Positions 35,111 to 44,041 of a DNA stretch of 64,000 bases are shown here, piece after piece. Position 1 is the stretch's first letter, and every line of letters starts with the position of its first letter. The translations under genes and the position numbers were made by a program. Source of the DNA: Bradyrhizobium nitroreducens (GTDB taxonomy: Bacteria; Pseudomonadota; Alphaproteobacteria; Rhizobiales; Xanthobacteraceae). The stretch spans positions 3,548,076 to 3,612,075 of the forward strand of contig NZ_LFJC01000003.1 in NCBI RefSeq assembly GCF_002776695.1, written 5' to 3'. The notes below the pieces were generated by a model. It was not told the origin of the DNA and made no database searches. It worked only from the letters and a program-made list of their open reading frames with translations.

Positions 35111-37057
35111 ATGAGCGAGAACGAACAGGCCAAGGGCGTCAGCCGTCGAACAGTGTTGGGAACGACGGCGGCCGCGGCGGGCGTCGGCCTTGCCGGCGGC
35201 GTGGCGCTGAAGGACGGGGGCTTCGTCTCGTCTGCGGATGCACAGACCAAGGCGGCTGCACCGAAGGCCCCTCCTGCCCGGTCGGCCGTGCTGAAGACCG
35301 AGGTCGCCCCCGGCGAGCTCGACGAATATTACGTGTTCTTCTCGAGCGGCCAGTCCGGCGAGATGCGCATCGTCGGCCTTCCTTCGATGCGCGAATTGAT
35401 GCGTGTTCCGGTGTTCAACCGCTGCAGCGCGACCGGCTGGGGCCAGACCAATGAAAGCCTCAAGGTTCTGACCGAGGGACTGCAGCCCGCGACCCGCGAA
35501 TTCCTGAAGACCCGCGGCGGCACCTACACGAACGGTGACCTCCACCATCCCCATATTTCGTTCACGGACGGCACCTACGACGGACGCTACGCCTTCATGA
35601 ACGACAAGGCCAACAGCCGCGTCGCGCGGGTGCGGCTCGACGTCATGAAATGCGACAAGATCGTCGAACTGCCGAACCAGCATACCGTCCATGGTCTGCG
35701 GGTACAGAAATATCCGCGCACCGGTTACGTGTTCGCCAACGGCGAGGATGGCGTGCCCCTGCCCAACGACGGCAAAGTCCTCGACGATCCCAAGCAATAT
35801 CGTTCGATCCTGAGCGCGGTCGACGGCGACACGATGAAGGTGGCCTGGCAGGTGATCGTCAGCGGCAACCTCGACAATGTCGATGCCGACTACCAGGGCA
35901 AATACGCTTTCGCGACCTGCTACAACGGCGAGGAAGGGGTCACGCTCGCGGAGATGACCGCCAGCGAGCAGGACTGGGTCGTCATCTTCAACATCAAGCG
36001 GATCGAAGAGGCCGTGAAGAAGGGCGACTTCAAGGAAATGAACGGCGTGCCGGTCATCGACGGCCGCAAGGGCTCGGCCTACACCCGTTACGTGCCGGTC
36101 TCGAACAATCCGCACGGCATGAACACGGCCCCCGACGGCATCCACATCGTGGCGGCCGGAAAGCTCTCGCCGACCGTGACCGTGATGGACGTGCGCCTGT
36201 TCGACCAGCTGTTCGACGACAAGATCAAGCCGCGCGACGTCGTCGTCGCAGAGCCCGAGCTTGGCCTCGGGCCGTTGCATACCGCCTACGACGGCAAGGG
36301 CAACGCCTACACCACGCTGTTCCTCGACAGCCAGGTCTGCAAGTGGAACATCGACCTCGCCAAGCGGGCCTTCAAGGGCGAGAAGGTCAATCCCATCATC
36401 CAGAAGCTCGACGTGCACTATCAGCCGGGCCACAACCATACCTCGATGGGCCAGACCAAGGAGGCCGACGGAAAATGGCTGATCTCGCTGAACAAGTTCT
36501 CGAAGGATCGCTTCCTGAACGTCGGGCCGCTCAAGCCGGAGAACGATCAGCTGATCGACATTTCGGGCGACCAGATGAAGCTGGTGCATGACGGCCCGAG
36601 CTTCGCCGAGCCGCACGACGCGACCATCGTCCACCGCTCCAAGATCAATCCGATCTCGATCTGGGACCGCGCGGATCCGATGTTTGCGGATGCGGTCAAG
36701 CAGGCCAAGGCGGACGGCATCAATCTGGAAGCGGACTCGAAGGTCATTCGCGACGGCAACAAGGTGCGCGTCTACATGACGTCCACCGCGCCGGCGTTCG
36801 GCCTCGAACAGTTCCAGGTCAAGCAAGGCGACGAAGTGACCGTCTTCGTGACGAACATCGACGCAGTCGAGGATCTCACGCACGGCTTCTGCATCGTGAA
36901 CTACGGCATCCAGATGGAAGTGGCACCGATGGCCACCGCCTCCGTCTCGTTCAAGGCCGACAAGCCGGGCGTCTATTGGTACTATTGCTCCTGGTTCTGC
37001 CACGCCATGCACATGGAGATGAAAGGCCGGATGTTCGTCGAGCCCAAGTCAGTTTGA
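35111..37057 (+). CDS. nosZ: Nitrous oxide reductase, clade I (NosZ)
   Basis: A 648-residue periplasmic copper enzyme reducing N2O to N2, the last step of denitrification. The Tat signal is VSRRTVLGTTAAAAG (RR motif), which marks clade I. The N-terminal seven-bladed propeller supplies the CuZ histidines. The C-terminal cupredoxin domain carries CuA ligands C626, W628, C630, H634 and M637 (CSWFCHAMHMEM). The ATG at 35111 follows GGAGG. The long open frame upstream overlaps nosR and is not used. A hairpin lies between nosZ and nosD. Confidence 0.97.
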   Translation: MSENEQAKGVSRRTVLGTTAAAAGVGLAGGVALKDGGFVSSADAQTKAAAPKAPPARSAVLKTEVAPGELDEYYVFFSSGQSGEMRIVGLPSMRELMRVPVFNRCSATGWGQTNESLKVLTEGLQPATREFLKTRGGTYTNGDLHHPHISFTDGTYDGRYAFMNDKANSRVARVRLDVMKCDKIVELPNQHTVHGLRVQKYPRTGYVFANGEDGVPLPNDGKVLDDPKQYRSILSAVDGDTMKVAWQVIVSGNLDNVDADYQGKYAFATCYNGEEGVTLAEMTASEQDWVVIFNIKRIEEAVKKGDFKEMNGVPVIDGRKGSAYTRYVPVSNNPHGMNTAPDGIHIVAAGKLSPTVTVMDVRLFDQLFDDKIKPRDVVVAEPELGLGPLHTAYDGKGNAYTTLFLDSQVCKWNIDLAKRAFKGEKVNPIIQKLDVHYQPGHNHTSMGQTKEADGKWLISLNKFSKDRFLNVGPLKPENDQLIDISGDQMKLVHDGPSFAEPHDATIVHRSKINPISIWDRADPMFADAVKQAKADGINLEADSKVIRDGNKVRVYMTSTAPAFGLEQFQVKQGDEVTVFVTNIDAVEDLTHGFCIVNYGIQMEVAPMATASVSFKADKPGVYWYYCSWFCHAMHMEMKGRMFVEPKSV

Positions 37058-37059
37058 CG

Positions 37060-37074
37060 CCGGCTTGAAGCCGG
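37060..37074 (+). terminator. Stem-loop between nosZ and nosD
   Basis: CCGGC-TTGAA-GCCGG forms a perfect 5-bp stem with a 5-base loop, 2 bp after the nosZ stop. It may stabilise the nosZ message or partly end transcription, so that nosZ is made in excess of nosDFYL. No T-run follows. Confidence 0.45.
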
Positions 37075-37092
37075 TCTGATCGGAGCGACCTC

Positions 37093-38451
37093 ATGGGTCT
37101 ACCGTTACGCATGTGTCCGGCGGCGCTCGTCGCCGCCGGATTGTCCGGCTTCGCCCATGCGGCGACGTTGACGGCTGCGCCCGGCCAGTCGCTGCAAGCC
37201 ATGCTGGACGGTGCGCGCGCCGGCGACGTCATCGCGCTCGCGCCCGGCGAATATCACGGCTCGATCCGGATCGACCGTCCCCTGCAACTGATCGGGAGCC
37301 GCGAGGCGGTGCTTGATGGAGACGGCTCCGGCAACGTCATCACTGTCACCGCGCCCGACGTCACCGTTCGCGGCCTGACGATCCGGGCCTCCGGCCGCGA
37401 TCTTCAGGCCATGAATTCCGGAATCTTCCTGCAGAAGACGGCCGAACGCGCGACGGTCGAGGGCAACCGCCTGGTGGGCAATTTGTTCGGCGTCTATGTG
37501 CACGGCGCCAGGGGATCCCGCGTCGTCCGCAACGAGATCGAGGGCCTGCACGGGGTCCGTCTCAGTGAGGCCGGCAACGGCGTCTCGCTGTGGAACGCGC
37601 CCGACGTCACCATCGCCAACAACATGTTCCGCTACGGCCGCGACGGCATCTTCTCGATCTCCAGCAGCAAGGACCGCTTCGTCGACAACCGCTTCGAGCA
37701 GGTCCGCTTCGCGGTCCACTACATGTACACCAACGACAGCGAAATCAGCGGCAACGTCTCGGTCGGCAACCATGTCGGATATGCCATCATGTATTCGAAC
37801 CGCCTGGTGATCCGCGGCAATTCCTCCGACCACGACCGCGACTATGGATTCCTCTTCAACTACGCGAACTATGCCCAGATCGAGGACAACCGGGTAATCG
37901 GCGGCCCCCTGAGCTCGACGATACAGGGCACGCAGGACAGTCCCGACGACGAGCGAGGCATGCTCCCGCAGGCGAAACGGGAGAGCACGCTCAAGAGCGG
38001 CCCGGAGAAATGCGTGTTCATCTACAACACCAATCACAACAAGTTCCGCGACAACTGGTTCGAGCGCTGCGCCATCGGCGTGCACTTCACGGCCGGCTCC
38101 GAAGGCAACGAGATCACCGGCAACGCCTTCGTCAGCAACGCCAACCAGGTGAAATATGTCGGCACCCGCCACCTCGACTGGTCGACCGGCGGCCGCGGCA
38201 ACTACTGGAGCGACAATCCGGCATTCGACCTGAACGGAGACGGCATCGCCGACACGGCGTACCGGCCGAACGACCTCATCGACCGCGTGTTGTGGACGGC
38301 ACCCGCCGCGAAGGTCCTGATCAATAGCCCAGCTGTCCAGGTGATCCGCTGGGCGCAGGCGCAGTTTCCGGCGCTGCTGCCGGGCGGTGTGGTCGACAGC
38401 CATCCGCTGGTGTCGCCGCCGCGCATTCCTGCGCCGAAGGAGACGCGATGA
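37093..38451 (+). CDS. nosD: Nitrous oxide reductase maturation protein NosD
   Basis: A 452-residue periplasmic right-handed beta-helix protein of the NosD/CASH family. After a signal peptide ending FAHA, repeated hydrophobic beta-helix turns are visible (RIDRPLQLIG, NVITVTAPDVTVRGLTI, NSGIFLQKTAERATVEGNRL, DGIFSISSSKDRFVDNRF). NosD works with the ABC transporter NosFY to build the CuZ sulfide-bridged copper site of NosZ. It overlaps nosF by 4 bp. Confidence 0.95.
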   Translation: MGLPLRMCPAALVAAGLSGFAHAATLTAAPGQSLQAMLDGARAGDVIALAPGEYHGSIRIDRPLQLIGSREAVLDGDGSGNVITVTAPDVTVRGLTIRASGRDLQAMNSGIFLQKTAERATVEGNRLVGNLFGVYVHGARGSRVVRNEIEGLHGVRLSEAGNGVSLWNAPDVTIANNMFRYGRDGIFSISSSKDRFVDNRFEQVRFAVHYMYTNDSEISGNVSVGNHVGYAIMYSNRLVIRGNSSDHDRDYGFLFNYANYAQIEDNRVIGGPLSSTIQGTQDSPDDERGMLPQAKRESTLKSGPEKCVFIYNTNHNKFRDNWFERCAIGVHFTAGSEGNEITGNAFVSNANQVKYVGTRHLDWSTGGRGNYWSDNPAFDLNGDGIADTAYRPNDLIDRVLWTAPAAKVLINSPAVQVIRWAQAQFPALLPGGVVDSHPLVSPPRIPAPKETR

Positions 38452-39368
38452 CCAGCACGGTACGCGTCAGCGACGTCACCAAGGCCTATGGCCGCGTCGA
38501 GGCCGTGCGCGGCGCGTCATTCGCGCTTGGCCAGGGCGAGCTGGTCGCCTTGATCGGCCACAACGGGGCCGGCAAGACCACGCTGATGAAGCTCATGCTG
38601 GGATTGATCCGGCCGACCAGCGGCGCCATCGAGGTTCTCGGCGACAATCCTGCCGCCGGCGAGTTCGCGGGGCGACGACAGCTCGGCTACCTCCCCGAAA
38701 ACGTCTCCTTCGACCCTGCCCTCACCGGCCGCGAGACCCAGGCCTTCTATGCCAGGCTGAAGCGGGAGCCTGTCGCCAAGGCCCTCGATCTGCTCGACGC
38801 CGTCGGGCTCGGAGCCGCCAGCCGCCGCCGGGTGAGCACCTATTCCAAGGGCATGCGTCAGCGCCTCGGCCTTGCCCAGGCGCTGCTTGGCGCACCGCGC
38901 GTGCTGCTGCTGGACGAGCCCACCACCGGGCTCGATCCGGAATTACGCCAGACCTTCTACGACATCATCGCACGGCTCGCCGCTGCGGGCACCACCGTGC
39001 TGCTGTCGTCGCATGCGCTGACCGAGCTCGAGGAGCGCGCCGGCCGGGTCATCATCATGAATCGCGGCATCAAGGTCGCGGACGGGTCGATCGACGAGCT
39101 GCGTCGTCTCGCCCGGCTGCCCACCAGGATCCGCCTCAAAGTGGCTGGCCTCGCGCCGAGCGAGATGCCGCCCTGGGCTCCCGCAGACGCGACCTGCCGC
39201 CGCCTGAACGGTCACATCGTCGAGATCGATGCCGCGCCGGAGCGGAAGATCGAGCTGCTGCACCGCGCCACGGCCGCCGGCAATGCGGTCGAGGACGTCG
39301 ACGTCGTTCCGCCGACCCTCGACGAGCTCTATGCTCATTTCCTCCGGCAATCGGAGCAGGCGCCATGA
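38448..39368 (+). CDS. nosF: Nitrous oxide reductase maturation ABC ATPase NosF
   Basis: A 306-residue ABC ATPase. Walker A is GHNGAGKTTL, the ABC signature is YSKGMRQRLGLAQ, Walker B is VLLLDEPTTGLD, and the H-loop lies in LLSSHALTELEERA. It is the energy-coupling part of NosFY, which interacts with NosD in supplying sulfur or copper for the CuZ site. It overlaps nosD and nosY by 4 bp at each end (ATGA-type), so synthesis is coupled. Confidence 0.95.
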   Translation: MTSTVRVSDVTKAYGRVEAVRGASFALGQGELVALIGHNGAGKTTLMKLMLGLIRPTSGAIEVLGDNPAAGEFAGRRQLGYLPENVSFDPALTGRETQAFYARLKREPVAKALDLLDAVGLGAASRRRVSTYSKGMRQRLGLAQALLGAPRVLLLDEPTTGLDPELRQTFYDIIARLAAAGTTVLLSSHALTELEERAGRVIIMNRGIKVADGSIDELRRLARLPTRIRLKVAGLAPSEMPPWAPADATCRRLNGHIVEIDAAPERKIELLHRATAAGNAVEDVDVVPPTLDELYAHFLRQSEQAP

Positions 39369-40192
39369 ACATCCTGATCATCGCCGCCAAGGAAATCCAC
39401 CAGGCCATCCGCAATCGCTGGGTGCTCGCCGCGACGCTCCTGCTCGCCGGGCTGGCACTGTCGCTGACCTTTCTCGGCAGTGCGCCGACCGGCAATGTCG
39501 GCGTTCGCACGCTGGACGTGGTCGTCGTCAGCCTGTCGAGCCTGACGATCTTCCTCGTTCCGCTGATTGCGCTTCTGATCTCCCATGACGCCATCGTCGG
39601 CGAGATGGAACGCGGGACGATGCTGTTGCTGCTGAGCTATCCGGTGGCCCGATGGCAGGTGCTGCTCGGCAAATTCCTGGGCCATCTCGCCGTCCTCGCC
39701 TTTGCGACCTGCCTCGGCTACGGCGCGGCGGTCGGTGCGCTGGCCGCGACGGGCAGCCAGATCGATAGCGATAGTTTCCTGGCCTTCGCGGCGATGGTGG
39801 GCTCCTCGGTGCTGCTCGGCGCCGCGTTCGTCGCGATCGGCTATCTGATCAGCGCGCTCGTGCGCGACCGCGGAACGGCCGCCGGCATATGTATCGGCTT
39901 GTGGCTGTTGCTGGTGCTGATCTACGACATGGCGCTGCTGGGCGTGCTTGCGCTCGATCAGGGACGCAGCATCTCGGCCGCCGCCCTCAACGCCATGCTG
40001 CTGGCGAACCCGACCGACGCCTATCGGCTGATCAATTTGACCGGCTTTGCCAATGTCAGCACCTTCGCCGGCATGGCTGGCCTTGCCCAAACCTCGTCCC
40101 TGACCATCCCGGTCCTGCTGAGCGCCCTGCTCGGCTGGACGCTGCTGCCGCTGGGGCTCGCCGCGCTCGCCTTCTCGCGGAGGGAGCTATGA
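39365..40192 (+). CDS. nosY: Nitrous oxide reductase maturation ABC permease NosY
   Basis: A 275-residue ABC-2-type permease with six predicted helices. The N-terminus MNILIIAAKEIHQAIRNRWV is typical, and FLVPLIALLISHDAIVGEMERGTMLLLLSYPV matches the family coupling region. It is the membrane partner of NosF. The ATG at 39365 overlaps nosF by 4 bp, and nosL starts within the last codons of nosY. A longer reading from 38387 in this frame overlaps nosF and is not real. Confidence 0.95.
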   Translation: MNILIIAAKEIHQAIRNRWVLAATLLLAGLALSLTFLGSAPTGNVGVRTLDVVVVSLSSLTIFLVPLIALLISHDAIVGEMERGTMLLLLSYPVARWQVLLGKFLGHLAVLAFATCLGYGAAVGALAATGSQIDSDSFLAFAAMVGSSVLLGAAFVAIGYLISALVRDRGTAAGICIGLWLLLVLIYDMALLGVLALDQGRSISAAALNAMLLANPTDAYRLINLTGFANVSTFAGMAGLAQTSSLTIPVLLSALLGWTLLPLGLAALAFSRREL

Positions 40193-40758
40193 GGCGCCGA
40201 ACGTTCCTGCTCGCCCTGCTCGTGCCGCTCGCGCTCGCGGGCTGCAACGAGAAGCAGGCCGCGAAGATCCCCTCACCGCACCGGATGACCGCCGAAGACA
40301 TCGGCCACTACTGCGGCATGAACGTGCTGGAGCATCCGGGACCGAAGGGCCATATCTTCGCCGCGAGCCTGATGGAGCCAGTGTGGTTCTCCTCGGTGCG
40401 TGACACCATCGCCTTCACCATGCTCCCGGACGAGCCCAAGGACATCCAGGCGATCTACGTCTCCGACATGGGCAAGGCGCCCGACTGGGACAAGCCCGGC
40501 GCCGACAACTGGATCGAGGCGCGCAAGGCGTTGTTCGTGATCGAAAGCCGGGTCAAGAGCGGCATGGGCGGCGACGAGGCCGTTCCGTTCTCGGACCGGG
40601 CGGCGGCGGAGAAGTTCGCCGCGCAGAACGGCGGCAGGATCGTCGGCTTCAACGAGGTACCCCGGGACTACGTCTTGTCGTCGGCGAACGCCGGCGCTGC
40701 CGTGGCGGCGGACGAGGCGGAAACCCCGCCGGGCGAACGAGGAAGGAGGACGCCATGA
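40189..40758 (+). CDS. nosL: NosL copper-chaperone lipoprotein
   Basis: A 189-residue lipoprotein: MRRRTFLLALLVPLALAGC has a perfect lipobox (LAGC). The NosL domain contains the copper-binding segment YCGMNVLEHPGPKGHIF. NosL delivers Cu(I) for NosZ assembly. The C-terminal tail after DYVLSSANAG is variable and Ala/Glu-rich. It overlaps nosY and nosX by 4 bp at each end, so the whole nosDFYLX block is tightly coupled. Confidence 0.95.
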   Translation: MRRRTFLLALLVPLALAGCNEKQAAKIPSPHRMTAEDIGHYCGMNVLEHPGPKGHIFAASLMEPVWFSSVRDTIAFTMLPDEPKDIQAIYVSDMGKAPDWDKPGADNWIEARKALFVIESRVKSGMGGDEAVPFSDRAAAEKFAAQNGGRIVGFNEVPRDYVLSSANAGAAVAADEAETPPGERGRRTP

Positions 40759-41750
40759 CGCGAACCCTGACGCGCCGACGCTTCATCCGGATTAGCGCGG
40801 CGGCAGCTGGCCTTGGCGTGTTGTCTCCAGGCTATCCCGTTCGTGCCGAGATCGCGCCGGCGACCTGGCGTGGCACGATGCTGGGCGCGGTCGCGACGAT
40901 GGAGATCCACGACGAGGATCGCAGCCGGGCGGAGCGGCTGATCGCGCTGGCCTGCGCCGAGGCGCGGCGGCTCGAGCGGCTGTTCAGTCTTTACCTCGAC
41001 GATTCCGCCCTGGTCGCGCTGAACCGGACCGGTATCCTGCTTGATCCCGCCGTCGAGATGGTCGACCTGCTCTCGGCCTCGCAGCGCTATTCCACGCTGA
41101 CGGGCGGCCTGTTCGACGTCACCGTGCAGCCGCTGTGGCAGCTCTATGCCGGCCATTTCGCGCGCGATGACGCAGATCCGGCCGGCCCTGCGGCCGCCGC
41201 GATCGAGGCCGCGCGCGCGCGTGTCGGCAGCAGCCGGCTGTCGATCAGCCGCGACCGGATCGTGATGCCCAAGGGCATGGCGGTCACCCTGAACGGCATC
41301 GCGCAAGGCTACGTCACGGACAAGGTGGTCGAGCTGTTGCGGGCGAACGGCATCTCTCACAGCCTGGTCGACATGGGCGAGGCCCGCGCGATCGGGTCGC
41401 GTCCGGACGGACGTCCCTGGGATGTCGGCATCGCCGATCCCGACCTTGTAGGCCGCACGAAGGCGGTGCTGCCGATCATCGACCGCGCCGTGTCCACCTC
41501 GGGCGGCTACGGCTGCCAGTTCGATCCCGCGGCGCGCTTCAACCACCTGTTCGATCCGCGATCAGGCCTCTGCGCGCAGCGCTATCGCAGCGTGACGACC
41601 GTGTCCCGCTGCGCGACCGCCGCGGACGCATTGTCGACGGCGTTCAGCCTGATGCCGGAAGACCAGATCAGATCGTTGCTGCCGGGTGCCGACATCGACC
41701 GCGTGCATCTGATCGACGCGGCCGGCAGGTCGGTCGAATTGTCCGTGTAG
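40755..41750 (+). CDS. nosX: NosX/ApbE-type FAD:protein FMN transferase
   Basis: A 331-residue ApbE-family enzyme that attaches FMN covalently to a threonine, here presumably the SGATV site of NosR. The N-terminus MTRTLTRRRFIRISAAAAGL carries a twin-arginine motif (RRRFIR), indicating periplasmic export. Signatures include LFSLYLDDSALVALNR, NGIAQGYVTDKVVELL and the metal/nucleotide site VSTSGGYG. It is the final gene of the nos operon, overlapping nosL by 4 bp. Confidence 0.93.
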   Translation: MTRTLTRRRFIRISAAAAGLGVLSPGYPVRAEIAPATWRGTMLGAVATMEIHDEDRSRAERLIALACAEARRLERLFSLYLDDSALVALNRTGILLDPAVEMVDLLSASQRYSTLTGGLFDVTVQPLWQLYAGHFARDDADPAGPAAAAIEAARARVGSSRLSISRDRIVMPKGMAVTLNGIAQGYVTDKVVELLRANGISHSLVDMGEARAIGSRPDGRPWDVGIADPDLVGRTKAVLPIIDRAVSTSGGYGCQFDPAARFNHLFDPRSGLCAQRYRSVTTVSRCATAADALSTAFSLMPEDQIRSLLPGADIDRVHLIDAAGRSVELSV

Positions 41751-41791
41751 TGGCTCCACGCTGGCGCGGAGAAAACAGCGCCGGGGTCGCG

Positions 41792-42607
41792 CTATCGCGA
41801 TAGCAGCAGCTCCAACTGGCTCTGCGCCTTCTTCACGACCGCTGGGTACCAGCCCTGGTTCGGTGCTTCCTTGGCGAAGCACTTGGTGTAGGCGTCCATC
41901 GCCAGGTCTTCCTTGGCCATGGCATCCTCTGGCACTTTCTTCGCCATCATCTGCTTCCAGACCTTTTCGCAGGCCGGGATCTCTGCCGTCTTCACGGCAT
42001 CGGTGTCGGCGAGGAAGAAGACCTTGTCGCCCTGGATCGCGACGACGTCGATCTCGTGCGGCGCTCCCTTCAGGTCGCCATTGCCGCGCACCCCCAGCAC
42101 GGCAGCGACAGTGCTCGCGGAGGCGGGCTTGGCGATCGGCAGCTCGGCATATTTGGCGAAGGCGGAGTCCTGGATCGCCTGATAATAGAAGCGGTCGGAC
42201 TTGAAGGCCGCGCCGATCTCCTGCGGCATGCCGCCCTCGCGATGCTCGCGCAGCCAGTGCTTGAGCAGTCCCGTGGTGGTCACCACGGCCTGCCTCTTGT
42301 CGCCCACCGAGGCGAAACCGAGCCCGTCGAGATGGCCGAAGCCCGAATCGCCCTTGAAGAGCGTGTCAGCGTTCGACTTGCCTTCGGCGGGAAGCCCCTT
42401 GATCGCGACCGGTCCGACCAGGCCGCGCAACACGCCTGCCAGCTCCTTCAGGTCGGCATCATGCTGCTTGTAGATCTCCTCGCCCTCCTTGGCCTTCGAG
42501 AACTTGGCGATGTAGCGATCGCGCAGGTCGAGATAGGACTGCTCGGGCGTGGCGGCATGGACGGGCGTCGCCAGGACGAGCAGGCAGAGCAAGGCAAGCG
42601 ATTTCAT
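41792..42607 (-). CDS. Exported protein of unknown function, third gene of iron operon
   Basis: A 271-residue protein I do not recognise. It has a signal peptide MKSLALLCLLVLATPVHA|A. The mature part is mostly helical and soluble, with two Cys residues late in the chain (PACEKVW and YTKCFAKEAP), which could form a disulfide. There is no lipobox or membrane segment. The ATG at 42607 is used; a start at 42631 would only lengthen the n-region. It lies 86 bp after the PepSY gene on the same strand, so it likely belongs to the receptor-PepSY operon and may take part in iron or siderophore handling. That role is inference. Confidence 0.75.
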   Translation of the reverse strand: MKSLALLCLLVLATPVHAATPEQSYLDLRDRYIAKFSKAKEGEEIYKQHDADLKELAGVLRGLVGPVAIKGLPAEGKSNADTLFKGDSGFGHLDGLGFASVGDKRQAVVTTTGLLKHWLREHREGGMPQEIGAAFKSDRFYYQAIQDSAFAKYAELPIAKPASASTVAAVLGVRGNGDLKGAPHEIDVVAIQGDKVFFLADTDAVKTAEIPACEKVWKQMMAKKVPEDAMAKEDLAMDAYTKCFAKEAPNQGWYPAVVKKAQSQLELLLSR

Positions 42608-42693
42608 CAGATTTCCGGAATCGGGGAGCAACCTCCCTTCTTTGTGCCCTTACCTTGCGGCGAGGTTCATCAGCAAGGTCCGGTGCGCCGGCC

Positions 42694-43983
42694 CTACTCC
42701 GCCGGCGTGAGCTGCCGGCTCAGGCGCAGCGCCGCGGTCTCGCGCACGCGCACCCGGGCACGGCGCTTGCGCCACCAGATCACGACGCCGGTGACGGAGA
42801 GCGCGGCCACCACGAGCCCCATGATCGAGATGAGGATGCGGCCGAACAGGCCGACGATGCGGCCCGAATGCAGCGGGAATTGCGCCTGGACGAAGATGTC
42901 GGCGGCGGTGCCGACCCAGGGCAACCGCTCGCCGATGGGGCGGCCGTCCTCGCTGTCGTAATAGAGCTGCGCCGGGCCGACGCCGCCCGCACCGTGGTCG
43001 TCGCCGGGGTGGAAGAAGGCGGCGGCATAGACGCCATGGGCCGGGCCGTAATTGATCGAGCCGACCGGAACGGTCCAGCCGCGCGCCTTGCCGTCGGCGG
43101 CGGCGCGCTCGGCGATCTCGGCGAACGTCATCTTGGGCTCGATGGGATCGTCGAGATCGCGATAAGGCCGCTGCTCATACGGCGTCGGCGTGTAGTTCGA
43201 CACCATCTTCATCAGCGGCGAGAACACCTCGAAATAGAGGTTCAGCGAGAACGCCGTGAAGGCGATGACGAACAGCACGCCCCAGGTCCACAGGCTGAAG
43301 GCGCGATGGATGTCGAAATTGATCCGGTAGGCGCTGCCGGACGTCTTGATGGTCCAGGCCGGCGCCCAGCGCGCCCAGAAGCCGCGTTCGAGCTGGCGCA
43401 CGACGGCTGGCGCCCGCGCCGCCTTGGCGCGGCGGCGCGACGGCAGCGTGAGGTAAAAGCCGACGAAGCAGTCGATGGTCCAGATGATGGCGATCACGCC
43501 GAGCACGCGCATGCCCCAGCGGTCGCTGCCCCAGAATTCGGGAATGTGCATGGTATAGTGCAGCTTGTAGAGGAAGGAGACGAAATTCTCCCGCGTCACC
43601 GGCCAGACCGCGCCCCAGTAGCGGCGGCCGAGCTCAACGCCGGTGTTGGGATCGAGGAAGACCTGATTGTAGTCGAGCGGATAGCGCTTGCCGGTCGCCG
43701 GATCGATCCGCGGCATCACGAAGAACCATAGCGAGTGACCCTGCTCCGGCGTCATGAAGAGATAGACGACGCGCGCATGGGGATCGCGCTGCTCGATCAT
43801 CCTGGCGAGCTCGATCGAGGGAATGGCCGGCCCCTTTGTCGAGACGTCGAACAGATGACTGTTCAGGACGTCGTCGATCTCATGGTCCCAGGAGATGATG
43901 GCGCCGGTGATGCCGGAGAAGAACAGGAATCCGGCCGTGAGCAGTCCCGCCCAGCGATGCAGCCTGCCGAATATCGCTCTCAT
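42694..43983 (-). CDS. PepSY-associated membrane protein (siderophore reductase-like)
   Basis: A 429-residue inner-membrane protein of the PepSY-TM (PiuB/FsrB-like) family. The first helix HRWAGLLTAGFLFFSGITGAIISWDHEID carries the early His. Further helices lie at about residues 161-181, 230-255 and 365-385 (LFGRILISIMGLVVAALSVTGVVIW), with paired His residues (YTMHIPEF, NFDIHRAF). Relatives act in iron-siderophore uptake, probably reducing Fe3+ at the membrane. It lies 58 bp after the TonB-receptor gene, separated by a hairpin, and is thus the second gene of the iron operon. Confidence 0.87.
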   Translation of the reverse strand: MRAIFGRLHRWAGLLTAGFLFFSGITGAIISWDHEIDDVLNSHLFDVSTKGPAIPSIELARMIEQRDPHARVVYLFMTPEQGHSLWFFVMPRIDPATGKRYPLDYNQVFLDPNTGVELGRRYWGAVWPVTRENFVSFLYKLHYTMHIPEFWGSDRWGMRVLGVIAIIWTIDCFVGFYLTLPSRRRAKAARAPAVVRQLERGFWARWAPAWTIKTSGSAYRINFDIHRAFSLWTWGVLFVIAFTAFSLNLYFEVFSPLMKMVSNYTPTPYEQRPYRDLDDPIEPKMTFAEIAERAAADGKARGWTVPVGSINYGPAHGVYAAAFFHPGDDHGAGGVGPAQLYYDSEDGRPIGERLPWVGTAADIFVQAQFPLHSGRIVGLFGRILISIMGLVVAALSVTGVVIWWRKRRARVRVRETAALRLSRQLTPAE

Positions 43984-44003
43984 CGCTCAAGTCTCACTTC
44001 AAA

Positions 44004-44026
44004 GGTCCGGCTCCCGTGGCCGGACC
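44004..44026 (-). terminator. Stem-loop between TonB receptor and PepSY genes
   Basis: GGTCCGG and CCGGACC form a perfect 7-bp stem with a 9-base loop, 16 bp past the receptor stop on the reverse strand. A weak T-stretch follows. It could reduce transcription of the downstream PepSY gene relative to the receptor. Confidence 0.5.
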
Positions 44027-44041
44027 GTCGTTACGTCGATC

